Below, one piece after another: positions 48,986 to 57,997 of a DNA stretch of 64,000 nt. The stretch is taken from NCBI GenBank assembly GCA_963749605.1, contig CAVVNN010000004.1, positions 434,001-498,000 on the forward strand, read 5' to 3'. Each line of letters begins with the position of its first letter. Within the stretch, counting starts at the first letter, position 1. Source of the stretch: CAVVNN01 sp963749605 (GTDB lineage Bacteria > Actinomycetota > Thermoleophilia > Solirubrobacterales > 70-9). A program made the translations under genes and the position numbers. A model generated the notes under the pieces. The model ran no database searches. It was not told the origin of the DNA and saw nothing but the letters and a program-made list of their open reading frames with translations.

Positions 48986-49977
48986 CGTCTCGACGGGGCT
49001 CTCTGCGGGTCCGCTGGCAGTCCCGCCGCGGCACGGGCGCCGTCGTTGAGATGCCGGGTGCGCCGTCGCTCGTAGAGCCTGCGCTGGACGGAGAGCGTGC
49101 CGACGCCGGCGATCACGATCGCGGTCAGGTTGATCGCCAGCTGCGCCATCGCGCCCCGCCACTCGGACCAGTCGGCGCCGGCGGCCGCGACGCCGATGTT
49201 GGCGGCGGCGGGGATCGTGGTGACCGAGATCAGGACCCCGACCAGCGCCCCCGACTTGGACGACGTCAGCGAGAGCACCCCCGCAGCGCCGGCGAAGCAG
49301 GCGACGACGAACGAGAGCGTGTTCGGGTGGGAGATGAACTGGGTCAACGGGTGCCCGGCGCTGGTGAAGCCGGAGGCGATGAGGCCGGTCGCCTTGGCGA
49401 TCAGGGTAAAGAGGAAGGCGGCCGTGATCCCGATCGGGAAGCCGGCGGCGAGGGCGGCGAGCGAGCGCCAGGCCACGACCGGTCGCCGCTCCACGATCGC
49501 CACGCAGAGACCGGCGATCGGCCCGAACTCCGGCCCGACGACCATCGCGCCGACGATCAGGATCGGCGACCCGGTGAAGATGCCGACCGAGGCGATCAGG
49601 CAGGCGAGGACCATGAAGGCGAGGAAGTTGCCGCCCATCTCGGTGCTCTCCGAGGTGCGCGCCTCGACCTCCTCCCAGACGACCGCGTCGGAGCGGCTGC
49701 CGCGGGCGGCCCGCTCGGCCCGTGTCGCGGCGTCGGAGAGCTGCGAGTCGATCTGCTCGAGCGCGATCGAGCCGTCGCGCGGGACGTCCAGCTCCTTCAG
49801 GTCGTCGATGATCACGCTGGCTTCCTCGCGGGCAACGTCGCAGAGGACGAGGTCGCCGGCCGGCCTGCGCGCCGCCCCCGCCAGGAGAACCAGGTTGCAG
49901 ACCGACGGAGCCGCCTCCAGCAGGTCGATGATCTTCTTCGTGCGGTCCGGCGGGACCACGATCCGCAGGTGGACCAT
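48982..49977 (-). CDS. DUF389 family membrane protein
   Basis: 331 aa. The N-terminal soluble alpha/beta domain (MVHLRIVVPPDRTKKIIDLL, DVAREEASVIIDDLKEL) is followed by about six membrane helices with family motifs LIASVGIFTGSPILIVGAMVVGPEFGP and SVTTIPAAANIGVAAAG. Function unknown. It is inserted on the opposite strand between ispD and ispF. Confidence 0.9.
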   Translation of the reverse strand: MVHLRIVVPPDRTKKIIDLLEAAPSVCNLVLLAGAARRPAGDLVLCDVAREEASVIIDDLKELDVPRDGSIALEQIDSQLSDAATRAERAARGSRSDAVVWEEVEARTSESTEMGGNFLAFMVLACLIASVGIFTGSPILIVGAMVVGPEFGPIAGLCVAIVERRPVVAWRSLAALAAGFPIGITAAFLFTLIAKATGLIASGFTSAGHPLTQFISHPNTLSFVVACFAGAAGVLSLTSSKSGALVGVLISVTTIPAAANIGVAAAGADWSEWRGAMAQLAINLTAIVIAGVGTLSVQRRLYERRRTRHLNDGARAAAGLPADPQRAPSRR

Positions 49978-50023
49978 GGTGGGCAGCGTACCCGCGCGCC
50001 GCGTCCCTTAGGCTCGGCGGCGC

Positions 50024-50872
50024 GTGCTGACCGACTACCACCTGCACCTGCGGCCCGACGAGGGGGACACGCCGCCCGAGCGCTTCTTCACCGCCGCCAA
50101 CGTCGACCGCTACCTCGCCGCCGCCGCCGCGGCCGGGGTGGGGGAGCTGGGCGTCTCCGAGCACGTCTACCGCTTCACCCAGGCGCTGGACCTCTGGCGC
50201 CACCCGTTCTGGGAGGAACAGGCCCGCGACGACCTCGACGCCTACTGCGAGTTCGTCCGCGGCACGCCGCTGAAGCTGGGCGTCGAGTGCGACTTCGTCC
50301 CCGGCGCCGAGGGCCGCACGGCTGCGCTGCTGGAGGCGCGTGACTTCGACTACGTCGTCGGCTCGGTCCACTTCGTCGGCGACCGCGCGGTCGACCACGA
50401 GGGATGGGATGCCTGGGAGGCGCGCGGCGACCCCGACGAGGTCTGGCGCCGCTACTTCGAGTCGCTGGCCGAGTGCGCGCGCAGCGGTCTCTTCGACATC
50501 CTCGCCCACCCCGACCTGGTCAAGGTTTGGGGGGCCGCCCGGCCTTTGCCCGAGCGGGATCCCCGCTTCTTCTACGAGCCCGCGGTCGAGGCGATCGCGG
50601 ACAGCGGGATAGCGGTCGAGGTCTCGACCGCCGGTCTGCGCAAGCCGGTTGGCGAGATCTACCCGGCCCGCAGCTTCGCCGAGATGTGCGTCGAGGCCGG
50701 CGTCGCCTTCGCCCTCTCCTCCGACGCCCACCTTCCCGAGCAGGTCGGCTTCGCCTATGACCGGGCGGTCGAGTTCCTCGACGGGTTGGGCGTCGGGGAG
50801 ATCTGCGTGTTCGCGCGTCGCGAGTGCAGGCTCGAGCCGCTAGATTCCGGGGCGCCGGTGAGCGGGGATTAG
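50024..50872 (+). CDS. PHP-domain phosphatase, histidinol-phosphatase-like
   Basis: 282 aa from GTG (MLTDYHLHLRPDEGDTPP). PHP metal ligands: DYHLHL; SEHVYRF; GVECDF; DYVVGSVHF; DILAHPDLVK; and SSDAHLPEQVG. Similar to HisK/HolPase, but with no other his genes nearby, so it may act on another phosphate ester. Four bases before ispF. Confidence 0.85.
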   Translation: MLTDYHLHLRPDEGDTPPERFFTAANVDRYLAAAAAAGVGELGVSEHVYRFTQALDLWRHPFWEEQARDDLDAYCEFVRGTPLKLGVECDFVPGAEGRTAALLEARDFDYVVGSVHFVGDRAVDHEGWDAWEARGDPDEVWRRYFESLAECARSGLFDILAHPDLVKVWGAARPLPERDPRFFYEPAVEAIADSGIAVEVSTAGLRKPVGEIYPARSFAEMCVEAGVAFALSSDAHLPEQVGFAYDRAVEFLDGLGVGEICVFARRECRLEPLDSGAPVSGD

Positions 50873-50876
50873 CAGC

Positions 50877-51332
50877 ATGAGCGTTGGAATCGGATACGAC
50901 AGCCACCGCTTCGCCGCGGGGCGCCGCCTAGTTCTCGGCGGTGTCGAGATCGACCACGACCGTGGGCTCGCCGGCCACTCCGACGCCGATGTCCTCGCAC
51001 ACGCGGTGATCGACGCCCTGCTCGGCGCCGCAGGCGAGGGCGACATCGGCGCGCTTTTTCCCGACGACGACCCGCGCTGGCGCGACGCCGACTCGATCGA
51101 TCTGCTGCGGACCGTGGTCGGCACGATCGCCGGCCGCATCGTCAACATCGACGCCACCGTCGTCTGCGAGCAGCCGCGCATGGCCCCCTACAAGGCCGAG
51201 ATGGAGCGGACGATCGCCGACGCGACCTCCGCCCGCGTCACGGTCAAGGCGACCACCAACGAGGGGATGGGCTGGATCGGCCGTGGCGAGGGAATCGCCT
51301 GCATAGCGGTCGCCTCGGTCGAGGACGATTAG
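50877..51332 (+). CDS. ispF: 2-C-methyl-D-erythritol 2,4-cyclodiphosphate synthase IspF
   Basis: 151 aa. GIGYDSHRFAAGRRLVLGGVEI (metal Asp-x-His), GLAGHSDADVLAHAVIDALLGAAGEGDIG, FPDDDPRW and TTNEGMGWIGRGEGI. MEP pathway. Separated from ispD by two opposite-strand membrane genes and the PHP gene. Confidence 0.96.
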   Translation: MSVGIGYDSHRFAAGRRLVLGGVEIDHDRGLAGHSDADVLAHAVIDALLGAAGEGDIGALFPDDDPRWRDADSIDLLRTVVGTIAGRIVNIDATVVCEQPRMAPYKAEMERTIADATSARVTVKATTNEGMGWIGRGEGIACIAVASVEDD

Positions 51333-51351
51333 CACTAGGCTTCCCGGTCCG

Positions 51352-53001
51352 ATGGGAAGCCTCAGCTCTCTCGCGTCGAGCGCGCGGCAGTCGATCTCCG
51401 ACGCCGCCTTCGAGATCAAGGTGCTGCGCGAGTCGGGCATCCTGACGCCTGTTCGCCCCGACAAGGCGGCGAAGATCGGCTCGACCTTCATCCGCTGGGG
51501 CGCCTCCCCGGCGACCGGCATCGCCACCGCCGCAGTCCACCATCCGCACGAGACCGCGATCGTCGACGAGCTCGGCTTGCTCAGCTTCGAGCGGGTGCAG
51601 CGCCGCTCCAACGCGCTCGCCCACGCCTTCGCCGAGATCGGGATCGGGTACGGAGACGGGGTCGGGATCATGTGCCGCAACCACCGCGGTTTCGTCGAGG
51701 CGACCCTCGCCGCCGCCAAGCTCGGCGCCAGCGCGCTCTACCTCAACACGATGTTCGCCGGCCCCCAGCTGACGGAGGTGACCAAGCGCGAGGGGCCCAA
51801 GGTGCTCGTCTACGACGAGGAGTTCTCCGGGCTGCTCGCAGGGGTCGACGGAGACGTCACGCGGGTGGTTGCCTGGCACGACGGGGAGGTCGCCGGGCCG
51901 ACGCTGGAGGCGCTGATCGCGGGCGGCGACGAGTCCGACCTGAAGCCGCCCCCGGACAAACCGCGCTTCGTCATCCTCACCTCCGGCACCACCGGGACCC
52001 CAAAGGGGGCCCAGCGCTCCAGTCCCGACGGGCTGCTGGCGGTGGCGGCGCTGATCGACAAGATCCCCTTCCGCGCTCGCGAGACGATGATGATCGCGGC
52101 GCCGCTCTTTCACTCCTGGGGCTTCTTCCACTTCGTGATCAGCCTGCCGACGGCCTCGACGATCATCCTGCGCCGCCGTTTCGACCCCGAGGACACGCTG
52201 CTGGCGGTGCAGGAAAGCCACGCTCAGGTCCTGGCAGCGGTGCCGGTGATGGTCCAGCGCATCCTGCAGTTGCCCGACGAGACCCTGGCCAAGTACGACC
52301 TCTCCTCATTGCGGATCACCTCGCTCTCGGGCTCGGCGCTGCCGGGCGAGCTGGCGATCGAGTGGATGGACCGCTTCGGCGACACCGTCTACAACCTCTA
52401 CGGGTCGACCGAGGTCGCCTACGCGAGCGTCGCCACGCCGGAGGACCTGCGCGCCGCGCCGGGCACGGCCGGCCGCCCGCCGCGCGGCACCGTCGTGCGC
52501 CTCTACGACGAGCAGGGCCGTGAGGTACCGCAGGGCGAGGTCGGGCGGATCTTCGTCGGCAACGAGATGTCCTTCGAGGGCTACACAGGCGGCGGCGGCA
52601 AAGAGGCGATCGACGGCTTGCTCTGCTCCGGCGACGTCGGGCACTTCGACTCCGGTGGCCGGCTCTTCATCGACGGCCGCGACGACGAGATGATTGTCTC
52701 CGGCGGCGAGAACATCTTCCCGCGCGAGGTCGAGGACCTGCTCTCCGACCACGAGGCGGTGGTCGAGGCGGCGGTGATCGGCGTCGAGGACGACGAGTAT
52801 GGGCAGCGGCTGAAGGCGTTCGTGGTCCTCGCTGCCGACGTTGAGGTCGACGAGGACGACCTGAAGGCGCACGTGAAGACGAACCTGGCCTCTTACAAGG
52901 CCCCGCGAGAGGTCGAGTTCCTCGATGAGCTGCCGCGCAATGCCACCGGCAAGGTCCTCAAGCGCGTCCTGCACGCGCGCCACGCGCAGCCCTCCGCGTA
53001 G
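51352..53001 (+). CDS. acyl-CoA synthetase (AMP-binding, long-chain-like)
   Basis: 549 aa ANL-superfamily ligase. P-loop-like LTSGTTGTPKGAQRSS, LFHSWGFFHFV, NLYGSTEV, GRDDEMIVSGGENIFPREVED and the catalytic Lys in RNATGKVLKR. It activates fatty or similar acids as CoA thioesters; chain preference is unknown. Interrupts the ispF-cysS interval. Confidence 0.9.
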   Translation: MGSLSSLASSARQSISDAAFEIKVLRESGILTPVRPDKAAKIGSTFIRWGASPATGIATAAVHHPHETAIVDELGLLSFERVQRRSNALAHAFAEIGIGYGDGVGIMCRNHRGFVEATLAAAKLGASALYLNTMFAGPQLTEVTKREGPKVLVYDEEFSGLLAGVDGDVTRVVAWHDGEVAGPTLEALIAGGDESDLKPPPDKPRFVILTSGTTGTPKGAQRSSPDGLLAVAALIDKIPFRARETMMIAAPLFHSWGFFHFVISLPTASTIILRRRFDPEDTLLAVQESHAQVLAAVPVMVQRILQLPDETLAKYDLSSLRITSLSGSALPGELAIEWMDRFGDTVYNLYGSTEVAYASVATPEDLRAAPGTAGRPPRGTVVRLYDEQGREVPQGEVGRIFVGNEMSFEGYTGGGGKEAIDGLLCSGDVGHFDSGGRLFIDGRDDEMIVSGGENIFPREVEDLLSDHEAVVEAAVIGVEDDEYGQRLKAFVVLAADVEVDEDDLKAHVKTNLASYKAPREVEFLDELPRNATGKVLKRVLHARHAQPSA

Positions 53002-53087
53002 AGCGCGTCCGACCTGCGCAAATTGCGGCTTTTCCGGTATTCGGCGGGGTAGCAAGCCCTCCGGCCGCCGTAGTAGGTTGCGCCAAC

Positions 53088-53912
53088 ATGGGCGAGCCAG
53101 TGGCGCAGCTGCGAGCGGTGGGTGACGCAAGGGAGACCGTGCGCGGCATCGCCGAGCAGGCCCTCGAGTGGGTTCGCGTCAGCGAGGAGCGGGTCGCCGT
53201 GGCCGAGGCGAGGGCCGAGAAGATCCAGGCCGAGATGAAGGAGCGGGCGATGACGGCGCTGCGCAAGCTCGGCGAGCAGGGCCGCGAGCGGATCGCCGCC
53301 GAGGGCGCGAAGCGGCTCGAGGTCGAGGCCCGCGCCGCGCGCGCGGAGGAAGCCCGCGACCGCGCCGAGGCGGCCTTCGAAGGGCAGCAGCGGCGCGCCG
53401 AGCTCGATCGCGAAGCGCTGGCCGGCGAGATGGCGAAGGCGCGGGCGGAGGCGGACAAGCGAGTGCGCGAGGCGCGCGAGGAAGTCCAGCTCGAGGCCGA
53501 TCGCCGGGTTGCCGCGGCGGAGCAGCACGCGGCCGACGCCGACGCGGCGGCACAGGAGGCCCATGAGATCGCGGTGCGGCTGGAGACCGAAATCGAGAAG
53601 CGCGTGATGGAGGGAACCGAGGACGTGCGCCGCGAGGCGGAGGAGCGCGTCCAGAAGCTGATCGAGAAAGTGGAGCACGGGGCCGAGGAGGCTGCACGGG
53701 CGCGGGCGGAGGACCAGCTTCGAGCCGAGTCGGACCGGATTCGAGTGCAGGCAGAGCGGCGCGAGGAGCGTGCCCGGCGAGCAGCGGAGGAAGAGATCAA
53801 GGCGAGCGCCAAGCGCGCCAAGCGCGAAGCCCTCTCCGCCGCCGACGAGACGGCTCCCGCCTGGGCTCGCAGCGAGGCCACGGCCTCGACCGCCGGCTAC
53901 CGGACCTTCTAG
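53088..53912 (+). CDS. long coiled-coil protein
   Basis: 274 aa, almost wholly charged heptads of Ala/Glu/Arg (RGIAEQALEWVRVSEERVA; RVREAREEVQLEADRRVAA; EERVQKLIEKVEHGAEEAA). No membrane segment. No family claimed; such Ala/Glu/Arg coils appear in actinobacterial cytoskeletal (DivIVA/Scy-like) proteins. Starts at ATG 53088 and ends 13 bases before cysS. Confidence 0.7.
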   Translation: MGEPVAQLRAVGDARETVRGIAEQALEWVRVSEERVAVAEARAEKIQAEMKERAMTALRKLGEQGRERIAAEGAKRLEVEARAARAEEARDRAEAAFEGQQRRAELDREALAGEMAKARAEADKRVREAREEVQLEADRRVAAAEQHAADADAAAQEAHEIAVRLETEIEKRVMEGTEDVRREAEERVQKLIEKVEHGAEEAARARAEDQLRAESDRIRVQAERREERARRAAEEEIKASAKRAKREALSAADETAPAWARSEATASTAGYRTF

Positions 53913-53925
53913 TCTCACCCTCGCC

Positions 53926-55374
53926 ATGCGCGAGGTGCGGATCAAGGACACGCTGAGCGGGAAGCTTCGAACGCTCGATTCGGAGCACGAGGTGGGTATC
54001 TATGCGTGTGGGCCGACGGTGTACAGCCGCATCCACATCGGCAACGCTCGCCCTTTCGTGATCTTCTCGCTGATGGCGCGCTTCCTGCGCTCGGAGGGCT
54101 ACTCGGCGAAGCTCGTCGTCAACGTCACCGACGTCAACGACAAGATCTACGACGCGGCGCGGGCGGCGGGGGAGCCCTCGGCGGAGTTCGCGGCGCGGAT
54201 GACGAGGGCCTACTTCGAGGACACCGACCGGCTCGGGCTGGGACGGCCGGACGCCGAGCCCCTGGCCACCGAGACGATCGAGGGGATCGTCGCGCTGATC
54301 TCCGAGCTGATCGACTCGGGCCACGCCTACGAGTCGGGCGGGGACGTGTACTTCAGGGTGCGAAGCTTCGCGGGGTACGGCAAGCTCTCCAACCGCCGCC
54401 CCGAGGACATGGACCAGGGCGAGGAGGCGGGATCGGACTCGCTGAAGGAGACTCCGTTGGATTTCGCGCTGTGGAAGGCGAGAAAGGACGACGAGGACAC
54501 CAGCTGGGGCTCGCCCTGGGGCCCCGGGCGACCGGCCTGGCACATCGAGTGCTCGGTGATGGCCGAGCGGGAGCTGGGGCCTTCGTTCGCGATCCACGGC
54601 GGCGGCTCGGATCTCGTCTTCCCCCATCACGAGAACGAGATCGCCCAGTCCGAGGCGGCGGGGCGGCCATTCGCGCGTATCTGGATGCACAACGGGATGA
54701 TCGAGGCGGACGCGGCGAAGATGTCGAAGTCGGAGGGGAACATCTTCCAGCTCTCCGAGGCGCTCGACCGTTACGGCCGCGAGGCGGTGATCGCGTACCT
54801 GATCTCGGGTCATTACCGCCAGCCGCTGGCGTTCGGGCCTGCGGAGATGGACCAGTCCGTGGCGCGGGTCAAGAGGCTGCGGAACTTCTTCCGCGAGCAC
54901 CCGGTTGGGGAAGGGCCTGGTGAGGCCCCGTCGGAGCAACAGCGGGGAGGCTCCGCCGGGACCTCCCCAAGCCCTCCGTCAGCGTCGCGCTTCGATGCGT
55001 TCAAGGAAGCCCTTGCTGACGATTTCAACACGCCGCGGGCGATGGCTCAGGTGTCGGAGCTGGTCGCCGAAGCCAACCGCGAGGACGTGCCTGGGGCGCC
55101 GGAGGCTGTACAGGAGATGCTTGAGATTCTCGGGCTCGGCTCGCTCGCAGTCGAGAAAGTCGTCGAACTTGAAGCGACCCTTACAGGCCGAGGCGAGGTC
55201 AACGCGCAGCTAGAAGCGTTTTCACGCCGCGCAGAGGAGCTTCTGGCAGAACGAGAGAAGGCAAGGGCCGCACGCGACTTTGAGCGGGCTGACGCGATCC
55301 GCGACGAACTCGCCGAGCTTGGGTGGGAGGTTCGGGACTCGGCCGAGGGTGCGAAGCTCGTGCCCAAGGGCTAG
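53926..55374 (+). CDS. cysS: cysteinyl-tRNA synthetase
   Basis: 482 aa. CGPTVYS (zinc Cys), HIGNARPF (HIGH-like), WHIECSVMA and FPHHENEIAQSEA (zinc site), and KMSKSEGN. The C-terminal anticodon domain is complete, which excludes MshC. A low-complexity insert (GEGPGEAPSEQQRGG) lies in the middle. TAG is followed at once by the rlmB ATG. Confidence 0.95.
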   Translation: MREVRIKDTLSGKLRTLDSEHEVGIYACGPTVYSRIHIGNARPFVIFSLMARFLRSEGYSAKLVVNVTDVNDKIYDAARAAGEPSAEFAARMTRAYFEDTDRLGLGRPDAEPLATETIEGIVALISELIDSGHAYESGGDVYFRVRSFAGYGKLSNRRPEDMDQGEEAGSDSLKETPLDFALWKARKDDEDTSWGSPWGPGRPAWHIECSVMAERELGPSFAIHGGGSDLVFPHHENEIAQSEAAGRPFARIWMHNGMIEADAAKMSKSEGNIFQLSEALDRYGREAVIAYLISGHYRQPLAFGPAEMDQSVARVKRLRNFFREHPVGEGPGEAPSEQQRGGSAGTSPSPPSASRFDAFKEALADDFNTPRAMAQVSELVAEANREDVPGAPEAVQEMLEILGLGSLAVEKVVELEATLTGRGEVNAQLEAFSRRAEELLAEREKARAARDFERADAIRDELAELGWEVRDSAEGAKLVPKG

Positions 55375-56025
55375 ATGGATTCTCAGCTGATCTACGGCAA
55401 GCAGCCCGTCGCCGAGGCCGAGCGGGGGAGGCGGCGGGTCCACCGAGTCTGGCGAGCGCCGGAGGTTTCCCGGGAGGAGCTGGAGCGCCTCTGCGGCTCG
55501 CCCGACCACCAGGGCGTCGTCGCCGAAGTCGACTCCTATCCCTATGCCGATCCCCAGGCTCTGCTCCGAGGCGACGAGCCGCTGCTCGTTGCATTGGACC
55601 AGGTTCAGGATCCGCGCAACCTCGGCGCCGTGGCGCGCTCGGCCGAGTTCGCCGGCGCTGCCGGCCTGGTCATCCCCGAGCGCCGCTCAGCCGAGGTGAC
55701 GGCAGTCGTCTGCAAGGCCTCGGCAGGCGCGGTCGAGCACCTCTCGATTGCCCGCGTCGGCAACCTTGCCGACTGGCTCGCCGAAGCGAAGGAGGCCGGT
55801 TTCTGGATCTGGGGCGCCGAGGCAGAAGCCTCTTCCCCTCCGTGGGATGTCGATCTGACCGGCCCGACCGTCCTCGTCCTCGGCGGCGAGGGCAAGGGCA
55901 TCCGCCCCCGCGTAACGGCCGCATGCGACGCCCTCATAGCCCTTCCCCGCTGCGGCGAGGTCGATTCCCTCAACGTCTCGGCCGCGGCGGCTGCGCTCCT
56001 TTTCGAGGCAGTCCGCCAACGCTAG
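55375..56025 (+). CDS. rlmB: SpoU-family rRNA 2'-O-methyltransferase (RlmB-like)
   Basis: 216 aa, compact. Short N-terminal L7Ae-like domain (IYGKQPVAEAERGRRRVHRVW), then SPOUT knot motifs LDQVQDPRNLGAVARSAEFAG, LVLGGEGKGIRP and LPRCGEVDSLNVSAAAAALLFEA. It methylates 23S rRNA G2251 by family inference. Directly abuts cysS. Confidence 0.92.
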   Translation: MDSQLIYGKQPVAEAERGRRRVHRVWRAPEVSREELERLCGSPDHQGVVAEVDSYPYADPQALLRGDEPLLVALDQVQDPRNLGAVARSAEFAGAAGLVIPERRSAEVTAVVCKASAGAVEHLSIARVGNLADWLAEAKEAGFWIWGAEAEASSPPWDVDLTGPTVLVLGGEGKGIRPRVTAACDALIALPRCGEVDSLNVSAAAAALLFEAVRQR

Positions 56026-56062
56026 CAATTGCAACGGCGATTGCACGAACCTCAGTTCGGGG

Positions 56063-56090
56063 TTGACAGAACTCTGCGCGACCGTAAACT
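56063..56090 (+). promoter_or_regulatory. sigma-70-type promoter of the sigH-like gene
   Basis: TTGACA (56063-56068), 16-base spacer, TAAACT (56085-56090). The predicted leader is about 100 bases and ends in a strong SD (caaggagaagg). Confidence 0.7.
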
Positions 56091-56200
56091 AACGCGCCTA
56101 TAAAGGGTGAACCTCAGCTTGAGTCTGAGAATCTCCCAGTCAATAGGGCGCCCCGGGGGAGGTAAGCGGCGCCACGACCCTTCATCAAGGAGAAGGATCT

Positions 56201-56911
56201 GTGGCTCTATCGACGCCTACGCAGGAAATGCGGCTCCCTTCGATGCGCAGGTCCGGCGCTGTCCGGGCGCGTCAGGCTAATTCTCAACCTGAGCTTGATG
56301 ACCATTATCTGGTCGCCCTCGCCAAGGAAGGCAAGCCCGATGCCTACGACGCGATCGTCCGTCGCTACCGCGGCTTCGTTCGCCTCAAGGCCTCGTCCTA
56401 CTTCCTTCTCGGCGGCGATGCCGACGACCTGATCCAGGAGGGCCTGGTCGGCCTCTACAAGGCGATTCGGGACTATCGCACCGACCGCGAGTCGAGCTTC
56501 CGCAACTTCGCGGAGCTCTGCATCACCCGCCAGATCATCACCGCGGTGAAGACGGCGACGCGGAACAAGCACACACCTCTCAACCAGTACGTCTCGTTCA
56601 GCCAGACGCCGGCTGCTGCAGGCGACTCCGAAACGACGCTCGACGACATCCTGCCCGGCCCGACCGTGTTCGACCCGGTCAACCAGGTGATCGCCGCCGA
56701 AGAGCTGGAGAGCCTCGTTTCCTGCCTCTCCGGAGTCTCGGGCGTGCTCTCCGACCTCGAGAGTCGCGTTCTCTCCCTGTACCTGGACGGCTACTCCTAC
56801 GAGATCGTGGCCGAGAAGCTCGAGTGCGACACCAAGACGGTCGACAACGCCCTGCAGCGAGTCAAGCGCAAGGTTGGCGCCCACCTGTCCTCCCGAGAGG
56901 TCCCGCTCTAG
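56201..56911 (+). CDS. sigH: RNA polymerase sigma factor, SigH/sigma-30 (stationary-phase/stress) type
   Basis: 236 aa. Region 2: DAIVRRYRGFVRLKASSYFLLGGDADDLIQEGLVGLYKAIRDY. Region 3 is reduced (SETTLDDILPGP), and region 4 is VLSLYLDGYSYEIVAEKLECDTKTVDNALQR. It resembles Bacillus SigH. GTG start with strong SD. Convergent with the GNAT-like gene (overlap of 4 bases). Confidence 0.9.
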   Translation: MALSTPTQEMRLPSMRRSGAVRARQANSQPELDDHYLVALAKEGKPDAYDAIVRRYRGFVRLKASSYFLLGGDADDLIQEGLVGLYKAIRDYRTDRESSFRNFAELCITRQIITAVKTATRNKHTPLNQYVSFSQTPAAAGDSETTLDDILPGPTVFDPVNQVIAAEELESLVSCLSGVSGVLSDLESRVLSLYLDGYSYEIVAEKLECDTKTVDNALQRVKRKVGAHLSSREVPL

Positions 56912-57897
56912 GGCAGGTCGGCCAGGACGTAATCGAGGAGCTCGCGGCCGTGGTCTGAGGCCACGGCCACGTCGTCGGCCGTGACTCGGACCCGGTGCAG
57001 CGACTGCATTCGCAGGACGTCGCCGTCTGTGCGGCTGTTGGGGAAGACCCCCGCGTAGGAGACGCCCAGGCGCTCGAGGTGGTCGGCGACCAGGGCCGTC
57101 GCGGGCGTCTCCAGCGGCAGGTCGACGTAGATCGCGTCGAGCCCGGCGCGGTGGAAGAGGTGGTGGCGCTCCGCTGCGATCGCCGCCTCCAGGTCCTCGC
57201 CCGGCGTGTGGACGGTGAGCAGGGCGAGGTTGTGGTCGGCGTCGACGTCGACGTGCAGCTCGGTTCGGTCCGCCAGCTCGGCGTCGGGTGGCGGCTCGGC
57301 CAACGCCCCGCGCAGCTCGCACAACTCCAGGGTGCGTCCGACGATCTTCCGATGGCGCTCCGGAACATAGACAGGGCGGTCGTGCCCGTCGTTCAGCTTG
57401 GCGTAGAAGAGCGCCGCCGACTGGCGCTTGCGGCGCGCGCCTTCCGCCGCGTCGTTCGACACCGACGCCGGGATCCAACCGAGCAGGAAACCGGTCTCGT
57501 GCGCCCCCAACTCGACGTTGGCGCGCTGGCTGTAGGGATGAGCCGCGGTCGCCTCGCTGTACATCCCTGCCAGTCCCCGCTCCCGCGCCCAGTCCATCAG
57601 GTGGCGCTTGGTCTGAGTGAAGAGGTGCTGCCCGCGGGCGGCGGGCATCGTCACCGCCTGCCCGGAGTGCCCGACCAGGTCTCCGGCGGCGCCCAGGCTC
57701 ATCCCCTCGTGGCAGAGCAGTTCGCCCTCAGGTGTCTCGGCGACGCAGGAGACATAGGTCCCGTCGGCAAGCCGCGCCGCAACCGCATCCCGGTCGTAGA
57801 CCCACCGCACGTCGTAGCTGTCCCCGTAGGCAACCTCGATCGCCTCGCAGAGTAGGCTCGCCTCCTCGGGCTCCAGGAACCGAAACGTCGCTTCCAT
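56908..57897 (-). CDS. GNAT-like N-acetyltransferase family protein
   Basis: 329 aa. The N-terminal half has a GNAT-like core: SCVAETPEGELLCHEGMSLG (strands), TMPAARGQHLFTQTKRHLMDWARERGLAGMYSEAT (acetyl-CoA loop and helix) and YSQRANVELGAHETGFLLG. The C-terminal half may be a second degenerate GNAT domain (LDAIYVDLPLETPATALVADHLERLG...VFPNSR). Substrate unknown. Confidence 0.7.
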   Translation of the reverse strand: MEATFRFLEPEEASLLCEAIEVAYGDSYDVRWVYDRDAVAARLADGTYVSCVAETPEGELLCHEGMSLGAAGDLVGHSGQAVTMPAARGQHLFTQTKRHLMDWARERGLAGMYSEATAAHPYSQRANVELGAHETGFLLGWIPASVSNDAAEGARRKRQSAALFYAKLNDGHDRPVYVPERHRKIVGRTLELCELRGALAEPPPDAELADRTELHVDVDADHNLALLTVHTPGEDLEAAIAAERHHLFHRAGLDAIYVDLPLETPATALVADHLERLGVSYAGVFPNSRTDGDVLRMQSLHRVRVTADDVAVASDHGRELLDYVLADLP

Positions 57898-57918
57898 GCC
57901 GTCTATATTCGGCAGCCT

Positions 57919-57991
57919 GCCCGCCTAGCTCAATTGGTAGAGCACTTGATTTGTAATCAAGAGGCTTCCGGTTCGAGTCCGGAGGCGGGCT
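57919..57991 (+). tRNA. trnT: tRNA-Thr (anticodon TGT)
   Basis: 73-nt cloverleaf: acceptor GCCCGCC/GGCGGGC, D arm GCTC-AATTGGTA-GAGC, anticodon stem CTTGA/TCAAG with loop TTTGTAA (anticodon TGT), T arm TCCGG-TTCGAGT-CCGGA, discriminator T. CCA not encoded. Reads ACA. Confidence 0.97.
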
Positions 57992-57997
57992 CTCGCG

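Noticed and set aside
53926..55374. MshC (mycothiol ligase) instead of CysS
   Set aside because: The C-terminal anticodon-binding domain is present and the gene adjoins rlmB, as cysS does.
57919..57991. tRNA-Thr as an integration site for a mobile element
   Set aside because: No integrase, no repeated tRNA 3' end and no foreign-looking DNA beside it.
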